Assembly (NCBI GenBank): GCA_965279285.1
Contig: OZ257148.1
Coordinates: 620,001 to 684,000, forward strand
Length of the DNA stretch: 64,000 bases
Reading direction: 5' to 3'
Source: G965279335 sp965279285
Lineage (GTDB): Bacteria; Pseudomonadota; Gammaproteobacteria; DSM-16500
Every line of letters begins with the position of its first letter. Position 1 is the first letter of the stretch. Positions 17,436 to 26,150 of this stretch are shown one piece after another. The position numbers and the translations under genes are program-made. The notes beneath the pieces are model-generated. The model was not told the origin of the DNA. It saw only the letters and a list, made by a program, of their open reading frames with translations, and searched no databases.

Positions 17436-18272
17436 ATGAAAAGAAAGATCTCAAAATGGAAATTTTTGTACATACTTTCAGTATCAGTAATCTTATTTTT
17501 CTCTGTTGCTTTAATAAAAAATAGTTATGCGGATAGTACAGCGGTACAACTCCACACTGTTACGCCAGCGAGTGCTAAACCTTTTGTACTTAATCGACAC
17601 TATGCAGTATTTGGTGTAGGTGATTCACAGGTTTATCTTGATTCAAATCAGTGGGAATTCTGTCCTAGTAATACAGACTATTATTTTGAAATTACGCCAG
17701 CTAATGCTGTAGTAGATTTTCCAGGCTATTATCCACTTTGTCTTACCGAAACATGGGGTCCTCCAGCATCCGATAGGTATAAAATTCGTTATAAAACTCA
17801 TGCGCTTAGTTACGTTACTTGGCCAGGTACTCCCCCTGGGACAGCAAATACTTTTATTTGGACTATCTGGTGTTATCCAAAGGGTGCGTCAACTGGACTT
17901 GTTAACCCGGGTGGGGCGTTTCATGCGCTTAATGCTTGCGGTAGTGAGCCGGCGGGGATTGCTTCTCCTTCCTCTTATTTGCTTGCTTCGGGGGGATCGG
18001 GTAATTTAAATGGCTATGTCGGTATATACACAACAAATCGTCGCTGTGCTAGCGGATACTCACCTTATATTAATATAGCAACAAGTCGTACTGAAAAAAA
18101 TAAAAGTGATACAGTGAAAGGCATTGTATATGAAAGCGTATATCTTGATTCAAATTATACAATACAAGGTTGGATTTATGAGGAAACTACCGGCTCTGCT
18201 TCTTGGGTGAATATAATGTGGCAAGTGTGGTGTTGCAAACCAGGAGCAGATTGTAGGAATAATGTCCCATAA
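17436..18272 (+). CDS. Secreted cysteine-containing protein of unknown family
   Basis: 278 residues from the ATG at 17436 (AAAAGGA upstream); an earlier in-frame TTG is not needed. A signal peptide is clear: basic MKRKISKWK, a hydrophobic core, then SYADS. The mature part is rich in aromatic residues and cysteines and looks internally duplicated: SQVYLDSNQWEFC with FIWTIWCYPKG in the first half, and ESVYLDSNYTIQGW with VNIMWQVWCCKPG in the second. I do not recognise a family. Export to the periplasm or outside is likely, perhaps with disulphides. It is a single gene between epmA and a class A palindrome. Confidence 0.75.
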   Translation: MKRKISKWKFLYILSVSVILFFSVALIKNSYADSTAVQLHTVTPASAKPFVLNRHYAVFGVGDSQVYLDSNQWEFCPSNTDYYFEITPANAVVDFPGYYPLCLTETWGPPASDRYKIRYKTHALSYVTWPGTPPGTANTFIWTIWCYPKGASTGLVNPGGAFHALNACGSEPAGIASPSSYLLASGGSGNLNGYVGIYTTNRRCASGYSPYINIATSRTEKNKSDTVKGIVYESVYLDSNYTIQGWIYEETTGSASWVNIMWQVWCCKPGADCRNNVP

Positions 18273-18312
18273 GGCGGGTTCTTGAGCAGCTTTTGTTTGG
18301 TTGGACACTAGC

Positions 18313-18470
18313 GTAACTACTTCAGCAGCTAAAGAGTTTGGTGGGCACGCTGCGCTTTGCCCACCCTACAACTCTGGATGCCAGCTAGAAGCGCGCTGGC
18401 ATGACAAAGCTTTTGTAGGGTGGACAAAGCGCAGCGTGTCCACCAAACTCTTTGGCTGCTAAGTAGTTAT
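18313..18470. repeat. Class A palindromic element
   Basis: 158 bp between the secreted-protein gene and engB. Ends GTAACTACTTCAGCAGC and GCTGCTAAGTAGTTAT. Flanks ACACTAGC (18305-18312) and ATACTAGC (18471-18478) differ by one base and fit an 8-bp target duplication. The right copy includes the engB stop codon. Confidence 0.85.
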
Positions 18471-18473
18471 ATA

Positions 18474-19073
18474 CTAGCTATTAAACCATTCATTCATTTT
18501 ATCAAGAAGCTCTTTAATTCCGACTGAGCGAAGCGCTGAAAAAGCTTGTAAACTGATCGGGTTTTTAAAGTCTTTTAATTCTTTTTGCACGGCAAAATAA
18601 GTTTTTTTCGTTGCTCCAGAGCTTAATTTATCACATTTATTTAATAAAACATGCACAGGCAAATCGCAAGCAGCACACCAAAGTAGTAGTTGGCGATCAA
18701 ATTCTTTGAGTGGATGGCGGATATCCATTACTAAAATCAAGCCCTTAAGGCACAACCGAGTGCGGAGATACTCGTCTAACAATTTTTGCCAATTTTGTTT
18801 CATTGAGGGTGGCACTTTCGCATAGCCATAACCTGGCAAATCAGCTAAGCGACGAGAGTCATCTAAGCCAAAAAGGTTAATCATTTGGGTTCGGCCGGGT
18901 GTTTTGCTGACGCGTGCGAGACTTTTATTTTGCGTTAGTTGATTAAGCACGCTCGATTTTCCGGCATTAGAGCGGCCTACGATCGCTACTTCAATACCTT
19001 GATCGTGTGGGAGTTGGGTCAGTTTAGCGACACTTAAGAGGAATTTAGCGTCTTGATAGTGAATCTTGGCCAT
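18474..19073 (-). CDS. engB: Ribosome biogenesis GTP-binding protein EngB/YsxC
   Basis: 199 residues, the family length. GTPase motifs are GRSNAGKSS (G1), DLPGYGYAK (G3) and NKCDKL (G4). EngB is an essential GTPase acting in 50S subunit assembly. The gene is divergent from uvrD with about 85 bases between them. Its stop lies at the edge of a class A palindrome, in the flanking duplication. Confidence 0.95.
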   Translation of the reverse strand: MAKIHYQDAKFLLSVAKLTQLPHDQGIEVAIVGRSNAGKSSVLNQLTQNKSLARVSKTPGRTQMINLFGLDDSRRLADLPGYGYAKVPPSMKQNWQKLLDEYLRTRLCLKGLILVMDIRHPLKEFDRQLLLWCAACDLPVHVLLNKCDKLSSGATKKTYFAVQKELKDFKNPISLQAFSALRSVGIKELLDKMNEWFNS

Positions 19074-19157
19074 AAGGAGTCGGGTTTTACTTTGTTTAAT
19101 AAGCAGCCTAAGATATCATCCTTGCTTGCTTTCGTATATATAGAATAATGGCCCACT

Positions 19158-21317
19158 ATGAAAAACCAGACTATTTTAGATTCGTTAAATGATGCTCAGC
19201 GCCAAGCTGTTGCTGCTCCTTTGGGTCATCAGTTGATATTAGCTGGTGCTGGCAGTGGAAAGACTCGGGTTTTAACTCACCGCATTGCTTATTTAGTTGA
19301 GCAAGAGAGCCTGTCGCCATATAACATTTTGGCTGTGACTTTTACCAATAAAGCCGCACATGAAATGCGGACTCGAATTGAAAACTTACTCGGACCTTCT
19401 GCTCGCAGTATGTGGGTGGGGACTTTTCATAGCTTAGCACATCGTTTATTACGCATGCATTGGCGTGAGGCTGATTTACCTGAAAGTTTTCAAATCTTAG
19501 ATTCAGATGATCAATATCGCATGGTGCGGCGTACGATCGCAGCATTAAATTTAGATGAAGATCGATGGCCCCCGAAACAAGCACAATATTATATTAATGG
19601 TAAGAAAGATGAAGGTTTAGAGTCGCATCAGGTCCCGGACTATGGTGATATTGCTGCTCGTACATTATTACAAATTTATCGTACTTATGAAGAGACCTGT
19701 CAACGTTCGGGTTTAATTGATTTTGCTGATTTGTTATTAAAAACGCATAAATTATTGTTAACTAAACCCGAGATTTTAACGCATTATCAAGAGCGTTTTC
19801 GTTGTATTTTAGTGGATGAGTTTCAGGATACCAACGCGATTCAGTATGCTTGGATTCGTTTATTGGCGGGTAAAAATACGCATGTCATGATAGTCGGCGA
19901 TGATGATCAATCTATTTATGGTTGGCGCGGCGCTAAAGTTGAGAATTTGCAGCGTTTTGCTGATGATTTTCCTCAAGCAATGACAGTACGTTTAGAGCAA
20001 AACTATCGATCTACGGGCACGATTTTAAAAGCAGCAAATGCGTTGATTGAAAATAATTCGGATCGTTTAGGTAAAAATCTTTGGACAGCAGGTGGTGAGG
20101 GTGAGCTCATTCATGTTTATTCTGCGTTTAATGATTTGGATGAGGCGCATTTTATTGTTAATCGGATTCGTGATTGGCAACGATCAGGAAAAAGTTTAAG
20201 TGATGCAGCCATTTTGTATCGTTCTAATGCGCAATCACGAGTTATAGAAGAAGCATTAATTCAATTTGGTTTACCTTATCGAGTGTATGGTGGTTTACGT
20301 TTCTTTGAACGAGCAGAAATTCGTGATGCTTTGGCTTATTTACGTTTAATTGCTAATCGCAATGATGATGCAGCATTTGAGCGTATCGTTAATACGCCTA
20401 CGCGCGGCATTGGTGATCGTACTTTAGTTGCTTTACGTGAATATACTCAACAACATCAGCTTTCGTTATGGGTTTCGGCAACAAAGTTACTTGAGGCAAA
20501 TCATTTTCCACCACGCGCAGCGAAAGCATTAGAATTATTTATAAAATTAATCGAAGGTTTGGCTGATGATACGCAATACTTACCTTTGTATGAACAAACC
20601 GAGCATATTATTCATAACAGTGGCTTGATTGAGCATTTTCGTAAAGAAAAAGGCGAAAAGGCATTGGCGCGTTTAGAAAACTTAGAAGAATTAGTGAATG
20701 CAGCACGGCAATTTGAATCAGATGCGGCAGATCCTGATATGCCAAAAATCTCGGCTTTTTTAGCTTATTCAGCGCTAGAATCCGGTGAAGGCCAGGCAAA
20801 TAAATTTGAAGAGAGTGTGCAGTTAATGACGTTGCACTCAGCAAAAGGATTAGAGTTTCCATTGGTATTTTTATGTGGTTGTGAAGAAGGTTTATTTCCT
20901 CATTATATGACTATGGAAGATCCAAAAGGTTTAGAGGAAGAGCGACGTTTGTGTTATGTCGGTATTACCCGCGCTATGGAAAAATTATTTATTACTCATG
21001 CGGAAGTAAGACGCTTGCATGGTAAAGAGGCGCGTCATCGACCATCGCGGTTTTTAAGTGAAATTCCAGCCGAGTTGTTAAATGAAGCACGGTTAAAAAC
21101 TAAAGTCAGTAGGCCACAAACAGCAACGCCACTTGCGACAAGCTTAACGCAAAAATCCGTTGGTAATTTAAATATGGGACAACGAGTTACGCATCATGTG
21201 TTTGGTGAAGGAATTATCTTGCAATGCGAAGGTTATGGTGAACATGCGCGGATACAAGTGCGATTTCAAACAGCAGGAACAAAGTGGTTGATTGCGAGTT
21301 TTGTGGCGATTGCTTAA
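19158..21317 (+). CDS. uvrD: DNA helicase II (UvrD)
   Basis: 719 residues, the size of UvrD. Superfamily 1A helicase motifs are present: LAGAGSGKTRVL (Walker A), VDEFQDTN (motif II), GDDDQSIYGWRGA (motif III), and a late VQLMTLHSAKGLEFPLVFL (motif V). The C-terminal tail ends with the Tudor-like segment (MGQRVTHHVFGEGII) that contacts RNA polymerase in UvrD/PcrA. It acts in nucleotide excision and mismatch repair. No LexA operator was recognised upstream. A class A palindrome follows 4 bases after the stop. Confidence 0.97.
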   Translation: MKNQTILDSLNDAQRQAVAAPLGHQLILAGAGSGKTRVLTHRIAYLVEQESLSPYNILAVTFTNKAAHEMRTRIENLLGPSARSMWVGTFHSLAHRLLRMHWREADLPESFQILDSDDQYRMVRRTIAALNLDEDRWPPKQAQYYINGKKDEGLESHQVPDYGDIAARTLLQIYRTYEETCQRSGLIDFADLLLKTHKLLLTKPEILTHYQERFRCILVDEFQDTNAIQYAWIRLLAGKNTHVMIVGDDDQSIYGWRGAKVENLQRFADDFPQAMTVRLEQNYRSTGTILKAANALIENNSDRLGKNLWTAGGEGELIHVYSAFNDLDEAHFIVNRIRDWQRSGKSLSDAAILYRSNAQSRVIEEALIQFGLPYRVYGGLRFFERAEIRDALAYLRLIANRNDDAAFERIVNTPTRGIGDRTLVALREYTQQHQLSLWVSATKLLEANHFPPRAAKALELFIKLIEGLADDTQYLPLYEQTEHIIHNSGLIEHFRKEKGEKALARLENLEELVNAARQFESDAADPDMPKISAFLAYSALESGEGQANKFEESVQLMTLHSAKGLEFPLVFLCGCEEGLFPHYMTMEDPKGLEEERRLCYVGITRAMEKLFITHAEVRRLHGKEARHRPSRFLSEIPAELLNEARLKTKVSRPQTATPLATSLTQKSVGNLNMGQRVTHHVFGEGIILQCEGYGEHARIQVRFQTAGTKWLIASFVAIA

Positions 21318-21321
21318 GGGT

Positions 21322-21441
21322 TGTAAGAAAAGTTTGGTGGACACGCTGCGCTTTGCCCACCCTACGGCTTTTATAATTTATTTTTGTAGGGTGGGCAAAG
21401 CGCAGCGTGCCCACCAAACTCTTTGGCTGCTAAATAGCGAC
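21322..21441. repeat. Class A palindromic element, left end eroded
   Basis: Arms GGTGGACACGCTGCGC and GCGCAGCGTGCCCACC around an AT-rich loop instead of the ATGCCAGC hairpin. The left end lacks the CTATTCAGCAGCC segment present on the right side. Confidence 0.8.
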
Positions 21442-21451
21442 TAAGGATTTT

Positions 21452-22483
21452 ATGTTTTATTCGTTAATTAAAAAATTACTATTTATCTTTCCTCCAGAAA
21501 CTGCGCATGCAGTTACGCTTAAGTTATTGCGTTTGGCGCATTCACTAAGATTAATAAAAAAATTTATTTCAACCTATTCAGCACCCAGTGCAGTGATGGG
21601 TTTGCAATTTGTTAACGCAGTTGGCTTGGCTGCTGGTTTAGATAAAAATGGCGATTATATCGATGCGTTGGCCGATTTGGGTTTTGGTTTTTTAGAAGTA
21701 GGTACGGTAACGCGTTACCCACAAATCGGTAATCCGCAGCCACGTTTATTTCGTCTTATACAAGATGAGGCGCTTATTAATCGGATGGGATTTAGTAATA
21801 AAGGCGTCGATTATTTAGTTGAGCGACTAAAGTCAATTCGATATCAAGGGATATTAGGAATTAACATAGGTAAAAATCGTGATACTACTTTAGAAAATGC
21901 GGTGGATGATTATCTTTATCTTTTTCGTGCTGTGGCACCGTATGCAAGTTATGTGACAATTAATATTTCCTCACCAAATACAGAAGGGTTGCGTGATTTG
22001 CAGCATGGCGAATTGTTGCAGGTTTTATTGCAATCTTTAAAAAAAGAACAAGCTTTACAATCTGCGAATTTAAAAAAATATATTCCACTCGTAGTAAAAG
22101 TAGCGCCAGATTTAACATTATTAGAGTTAGAGAAAATGGCGGATATTTTTTTAGCGGAAAAAATTGATGGTGTTATTGCAACAAATACGACTTTAAATAG
22201 AGTTGGTGTTAAAAATACAATGCTCGCAAAAGAAACCGGTGGTTTAAGTGGTAAACCTTTAACTGCTAGATCGACTACGGTTGTGGCGCAATTACACTCC
22301 TTGTTAAAAAATAAAATTCCTATTATTGCCTGTGGAGGTATTTTTAATAGTATGGATGCACAAGCAAAAATAGCTGCAGGTGCAAGCTTAGTGCAGCTTT
22401 ATACCGGGTTGATTTATCAAGGGCCAGGGTTGATCGCGAAGTGTGCTGTAACTATTCAGGAGAGAGGGCATACGCGTGTATAG
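21452..22483 (+). CDS. pyrD: Dihydroorotate dehydrogenase (quinone), class 2
   Basis: 343 residues. It oxidises dihydroorotate to orotate at the inner membrane, passing electrons to quinone. An N-terminal amphipathic helical segment (FYSLIKKLLFIFPPETAH) marks class 2. FMN and active-site motifs include GLAAGLDKNGDYIDAL, NRMGFSNKGVDYL, INISSPNTEGLRDLQ with the catalytic serine, and ETGGLSGKPL. The C-terminus is unusual: after GLIYQGPGLIAKC the last residues (AVTIQERGHTRV) and the TAG stop are encoded by a class B palindromic element (22448-22599), so the native C-terminus was replaced. Confidence 0.95.
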   Translation: MFYSLIKKLLFIFPPETAHAVTLKLLRLAHSLRLIKKFISTYSAPSAVMGLQFVNAVGLAAGLDKNGDYIDALADLGFGFLEVGTVTRYPQIGNPQPRLFRLIQDEALINRMGFSNKGVDYLVERLKSIRYQGILGINIGKNRDTTLENAVDDYLYLFRAVAPYASYVTINISSPNTEGLRDLQHGELLQVLLQSLKKEQALQSANLKKYIPLVVKVAPDLTLLELEKMADIFLAEKIDGVIATNTTLNRVGVKNTMLAKETGGLSGKPLTARSTTVVAQLHSLLKNKIPIIACGGIFNSMDAQAKIAAGASLVQLYTGLIYQGPGLIAKCAVTIQERGHTRV

Positions 22484-22599
22484 CACTTAAAATAGAGCGA
22501 CTTGCTTGCCATGGATGGCAAGCCTAAAACAGGGATGTTTCGCTTGGAGCGGTATTTTAAGTGCTATACACGCGTATGCCCTCTCTCCTGAATAGTTAC
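22448..22599. repeat. Class B palindromic element inserted in the pyrD 3' end
   Basis: 152 bp. The left arm GTAACTATTCAGGAGAGAGG... and the right arm are perfectly complementary for about 46 bases, including a copy-specific segment GGCATACGCGTGTATAG. The core has the class B hairpin CTTGCCATGGATGGCAAG and CAGGGATGTTTCGC. The left arm is coding (pyrD). Confidence 0.9.
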
Positions 22600-22635
22600 G
22601 GTGGGCACAGGCCTGCGGCCTTTTGCCCACCCTAC
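22600..22635. repeat. Short class A-like hairpin next to a class B element
   Basis: GGTGGGCACAGGCCTGCGG ... TTGCCCACCCTAC, a variant single arm with its own GTGGGC/GCCCAC stem, directly abutting the class B element. A CATTGTGAG-type remnant follows at about 22640-22660. Confidence 0.65.
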
Positions 22636-22667
22636 GAATAGCCATGTCGCTCACAATGACGGGGCAC

Positions 22668-24503
22668 TTATTCTACGGTTACTGATTTTGCTAAGTTTCT
22701 TGGTTGATCCACATCTGTGCCTTTTAATACGGCCACATGATACGCCAATAATTGTAAAGGAATGGTGTAAGCAATCGGTGCAAGAATAGGATCCATTATG
22801 GGTAGTTCAATGACGTGTATACCTTTGCCTGTTTCTTTTACGCCAGTGGTACTATCGGTTAAAATAAATAATTCACCACCGCGCGCACTGACTTCATGAA
22901 GATTGGATTTAATTTTTTCTAATAATTCATCGTGGGGTGCAATTGCAATGACTGGCATATTTTTATCAACTAATGCAAGTGGTCCATGTTTTAATTCGCC
23001 AGCGGGATAACCTTCAGCGTGAATGTAAGAAATTTCTTTTAATTTTAATGCGCCTTCTAATGCGATGGGATATAAAGCGCCACGTCCTAAAAATAATGCG
23101 TGTTCTTTATCAATAAAATGCGCTGCAAGACGCATGATTTGCGGATTTAATTTTAAGGTATCTGCAACGACTTGAGGAAGTTGATGTAACTGACTTACTA
23201 AGTGTTGTTCTGTTTCAGCAGTAAGATGATGATGGCGGCCAACCGCGATAGTTAACATCAGTAAAGCAGTTAGTTGCGCGGTGAAAGCTTTTGTAGAGGC
23301 AACGCCGATTTCTACGCCTGCGCGTGTCATAAAATTTAAATCAGATTCACGAACCAAAGAGCTTTCTGGCACATTACAAATAGCAAGTGAGCTAATAAAG
23401 CCAATTTTTTTTGCTAATCGTAATGCTGCTAAGGTATCGGCTGTTTCACCTGATTGAGAGAGTGTTACAAATAAACTATTTTTTGGCACTACTGGTTTGC
23501 GATAACGAAATTCACTAGCGATTTCTACTGAACAAGGGATGCCTGCGAGTGATTCTAACCAATAGCGAGCAACCATCGCAGCGTGATAGCTAGTACCACA
23601 GGCAACGAATTGAATATGTTCTACACGTTTAAATAATTTTTTTGCTGTTAAACCAAATGCGGCCTCAAGAATATTGTTTTTCCCAGTACGGCCTTCTAGG
23701 TTGGCGGTGATTGCACGCGGTTGTTCAAAAATTTCTTTACACATAAAGTGGCGATAATCACCACGATCGCTGGTGTCTTGAGAAAATTCTAATTTAGTTG
23801 TTTTGCGTTCAACAAGCGTGCCGATGTTATCATAAATTTTAAGAGTGTTATGTGTTAAGTCAGCAATATCACCTTCTTCTAAATAAATAAATTCTTGTGT
23901 GACTGGCGTGAGAGCGATGGTGTCAGAGGCAAAAAAGTTTTCGCCGATTCCTTTGCCGATGACAAGAGGACTGCCACTGCGGACAGCAAGTAAACGGCCA
24001 GGTTGGTGTGATGATGTAATTCCTAGAGCATATGCACCCTCTAGCTTGCTAATTGTTTTTTGGGTTGCCATGAGTAAATCATTACTTTCTGCGAAATGAA
24101 AATGCAGCAAGTGAGCGACTGTTTCAGTATCAGTATCAGAGCTAAATTGATAGCCTTTTCCGGTTAAAAAGGTACGGAGTGTGTCGTGATTTTCAATAAT
24201 ACCATTGTGCACTACAGCAATTTCATTACCAGACATTAATGGATGGGCATTCACTTCCGAAGGAACTCCGTGAGTGGCCCAGCGAGTATGAGCAATGCCA
24301 GTTTTGCCAGGAATAGGTGAAAGACTCAGTAATGCTTCAAGTTCGCGGACTTTGCCTTTCGTGCGTAGGCGATCAATTTGTTGATTAGCATTGATGACGG
24401 CAATACCAGCAGAATCATAACCGCGATATTCTAGTCGTTTTAAGCCTTCCAGGAGTATCGTTTCAATATTACGTTGTGAAGCTGCGCCGACAATACCGCA
24501 CAT
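22668..24503 (-). CDS. glmS: Glutamine--fructose-6-phosphate aminotransferase
   Basis: 611 residues from the ATG at 24503, so that the mature protein begins with the nucleophilic cysteine of MCGIVGA. The N-terminal glutaminase domain (HTRWATHGVPSEVNAHP) is followed by two SIS isomerase domains (CGTSYHAAMVARYWLE; SQSGETADTLAALR; GRGALYPIALEGALKLKEISY) and the typical end LAKSVTVE. It makes glucosamine-6-phosphate for peptidoglycan and LPS. It lies two bases after glmU, with which it forms an operon. No glmS ribozyme could fit in that gap. Confidence 0.97.
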   Translation of the reverse strand: MCGIVGAASQRNIETILLEGLKRLEYRGYDSAGIAVINANQQIDRLRTKGKVRELEALLSLSPIPGKTGIAHTRWATHGVPSEVNAHPLMSGNEIAVVHNGIIENHDTLRTFLTGKGYQFSSDTDTETVAHLLHFHFAESNDLLMATQKTISKLEGAYALGITSSHQPGRLLAVRSGSPLVIGKGIGENFFASDTIALTPVTQEFIYLEEGDIADLTHNTLKIYDNIGTLVERKTTKLEFSQDTSDRGDYRHFMCKEIFEQPRAITANLEGRTGKNNILEAAFGLTAKKLFKRVEHIQFVACGTSYHAAMVARYWLESLAGIPCSVEIASEFRYRKPVVPKNSLFVTLSQSGETADTLAALRLAKKIGFISSLAICNVPESSLVRESDLNFMTRAGVEIGVASTKAFTAQLTALLMLTIAVGRHHHLTAETEQHLVSQLHQLPQVVADTLKLNPQIMRLAAHFIDKEHALFLGRGALYPIALEGALKLKEISYIHAEGYPAGELKHGPLALVDKNMPVIAIAPHDELLEKIKSNLHEVSARGGELFILTDSTTGVKETGKGIHVIELPIMDPILAPIAYTIPLQLLAYHVAVLKGTDVDQPRNLAKSVTVE

Positions 24504-24505
24504 AG

Positions 24506-25882
24506 TTAAGACTCCTTTGCTTTTTTCTTGGGTCGTTGCCAAGCAGGAATGCTGCGTTGTTCGGCACGACATAAAGTTAGTTGATTAGCCGGTGCGTCGC
24601 GATAAATTGTCGAGCCCGCACCGATGGTAGCTCCTGTGCCAACTTTAACAGGAGCAATTAATTGTGAATTTGAGCCAATAAAAGCATGATCATCGATAAT
24701 AGTTTTATGTTTATTTACGCCATCATAATTACAGGTAATCACACCGGCACCGATGTTAACTTCTTTGCCTATCTCACTATCGCCGATGTAACTTAAGTGA
24801 TTAATTTTGCTGCCTTGATTTACACGTGATTTTTTAATTTCAACAAAGTTACCGATTTTAACATGATTAGCTAATTCTGTTTCTGGACGTAAATGAGCGA
24901 AAGGTCCAATAATGCAGTGGTCTGCAATGATGGCGCCATCAATAAAGCAATTTGCCTTAATTTCTACATGATCAGCAATAATAGTGTTGCGTAAAATAGA
25001 GTTTGCACCAATTTTACAGTGATTGCCTAAGGTCACTTTACCTTCGATGATGACATTAATGTCAATGGTACAATCCGTTCCTACTTTGAGCTCTCCACGC
25101 AAATCAAAACGCTGCGGATCTAATAAAGTGACGCCTTGCTTCATTAATTTTTCAGCACATTGTTGTTGGTGAAAACGCTCTAATGTGGCGAGTTGTATGC
25201 AATCATTGATGCCACAAACCTCTTGGTATTGTAGGGGCTGTATGTCGTAAATAGGAATGTGTTCTTGTGCTGCTTTAGTAATAATTTCAGTGAGATAAAA
25301 TTCTTGTTGTTGGTTGTTATTAGTCAAATGTGGTAGCCAGCGTTGTAAATAAGTTGCAGGGATTAAATAAATTCCAGAATTTATTTCGTGGATGGCACGC
25401 TCAGTTGCGTTTGCATCTTTTTCTTCAACAATTTGGGTGATTTGGTGTTGTTGGTTGCGAATGATTCTCCCCAATCCTGTAGGCTGAGGGAAAAATGCAG
25501 TAATTAGTCCAATTGCATCGGCTGGTGTTGTGGTAATTAATTGTTGTAATGTTTCAGCAGTAACAAGAGGGACATCACCATATAAAACGAGGACACGATT
25601 TTGCTGCGGAATGTTAGGCAGAGCCTGGAGTACGGCATGCCCAGTTCCTAATTGTTCTTTTTGTTCGACCCAGGCAATAGCAAGGTGGGACAGGGCTTGC
25701 TGTATCTGGATACCTTGGTGACCATGGATGACAATCGGTATTTGAGTTGGGTTTAGCGTGGTTGCGGTAGCAATAACGCGCTCAAGTAAGCTTGTTCCCG
25801 CAAGTTGATGCAATACTTTGTGTAGACGGGAGCACATGCGTTTACCTTGTCCGGCGGCGAGAATAACAATACTGAGCGTCAT
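24506..25882 (-). CDS. glmU: Bifunctional UDP-N-acetylglucosamine pyrophosphorylase / glucosamine-1-phosphate acetyltransferase
   Basis: 458 residues, full length. The N-terminal uridyltransferase domain starts LAAGQGKRMCSRLHKVLH. The C-terminal left-handed beta-helix has repeating hexapeptides and the acetyltransferase active region (HLSYIGDSEIGKEVNIGAG). It produces UDP-GlcNAc. Usually glmU follows atpC in gammaproteobacteria; here glmU-glmS lies about 5 kb before the atp operon on the opposite strand, so the region has been rearranged. Confidence 0.97.
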   Translation of the reverse strand: MTLSIVILAAGQGKRMCSRLHKVLHQLAGTSLLERVIATATTLNPTQIPIVIHGHQGIQIQQALSHLAIAWVEQKEQLGTGHAVLQALPNIPQQNRVLVLYGDVPLVTAETLQQLITTTPADAIGLITAFFPQPTGLGRIIRNQQHQITQIVEEKDANATERAIHEINSGIYLIPATYLQRWLPHLTNNNQQQEFYLTEIITKAAQEHIPIYDIQPLQYQEVCGINDCIQLATLERFHQQQCAEKLMKQGVTLLDPQRFDLRGELKVGTDCTIDINVIIEGKVTLGNHCKIGANSILRNTIIADHVEIKANCFIDGAIIADHCIIGPFAHLRPETELANHVKIGNFVEIKKSRVNQGSKINHLSYIGDSEIGKEVNIGAGVITCNYDGVNKHKTIIDDHAFIGSNSQLIAPVKVGTGATIGAGSTIYRDAPANQLTLCRAEQRSIPAWQRPKKKAKES

Positions 25883-25982
25883 AAGGGTCCTGGGATTGTA
25901 TAACGGTGGAATTATACATGAATTTGATGGAATTGGTTGGTTTTTTGCGTTGTTTTAAGTTCTATGCCTGTGCGCTTGAGCT

Positions 25983-26134
25983 GTAACTCATCAGCAGTCA
26001 GGGAGTGTGTGAGTGCAGCACTTAAAATAGAGCGACTTGCTTGCCATGGATGGCAAGCCTAAAACAGGGATGTTTCGCTTGGAGCGGCATTTTAAGTGCT
26101 GCACTCACACACTCCCTGACTGCTGATGAGTTAC
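25983..26134. repeat. Class B palindromic element
   Basis: 152 bp between glmU and the HD gene. Ends GTAACTCATCAGCAGTC and GACTGCTGATGAGTTAC are fully complementary, as is the copy-specific part AGGGAGTGTGTGAGTGC. The constant core (CTTGCCATGGATGGCAAG, CAGGGATGTTTCGC) is intact. Flanks CTTGAGCT and CCTGAACT share 6 of 8 bases. Confidence 0.9.
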
Positions 26135-26150
26135 CCTGAACTAATTGTTG

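Noticed and set aside
19100..19157. LexA operator in front of uvrD
   Set aside because: The palindromic-looking TTCGTATATATAGAATAA lacks the CTG...CAG ends of the SOS box.
24489..24510. glmS ribozyme or riboswitch upstream of glmS
   Set aside because: Only two bases separate glmU from glmS, so a leader element cannot be there; none was seen within the glmU end.
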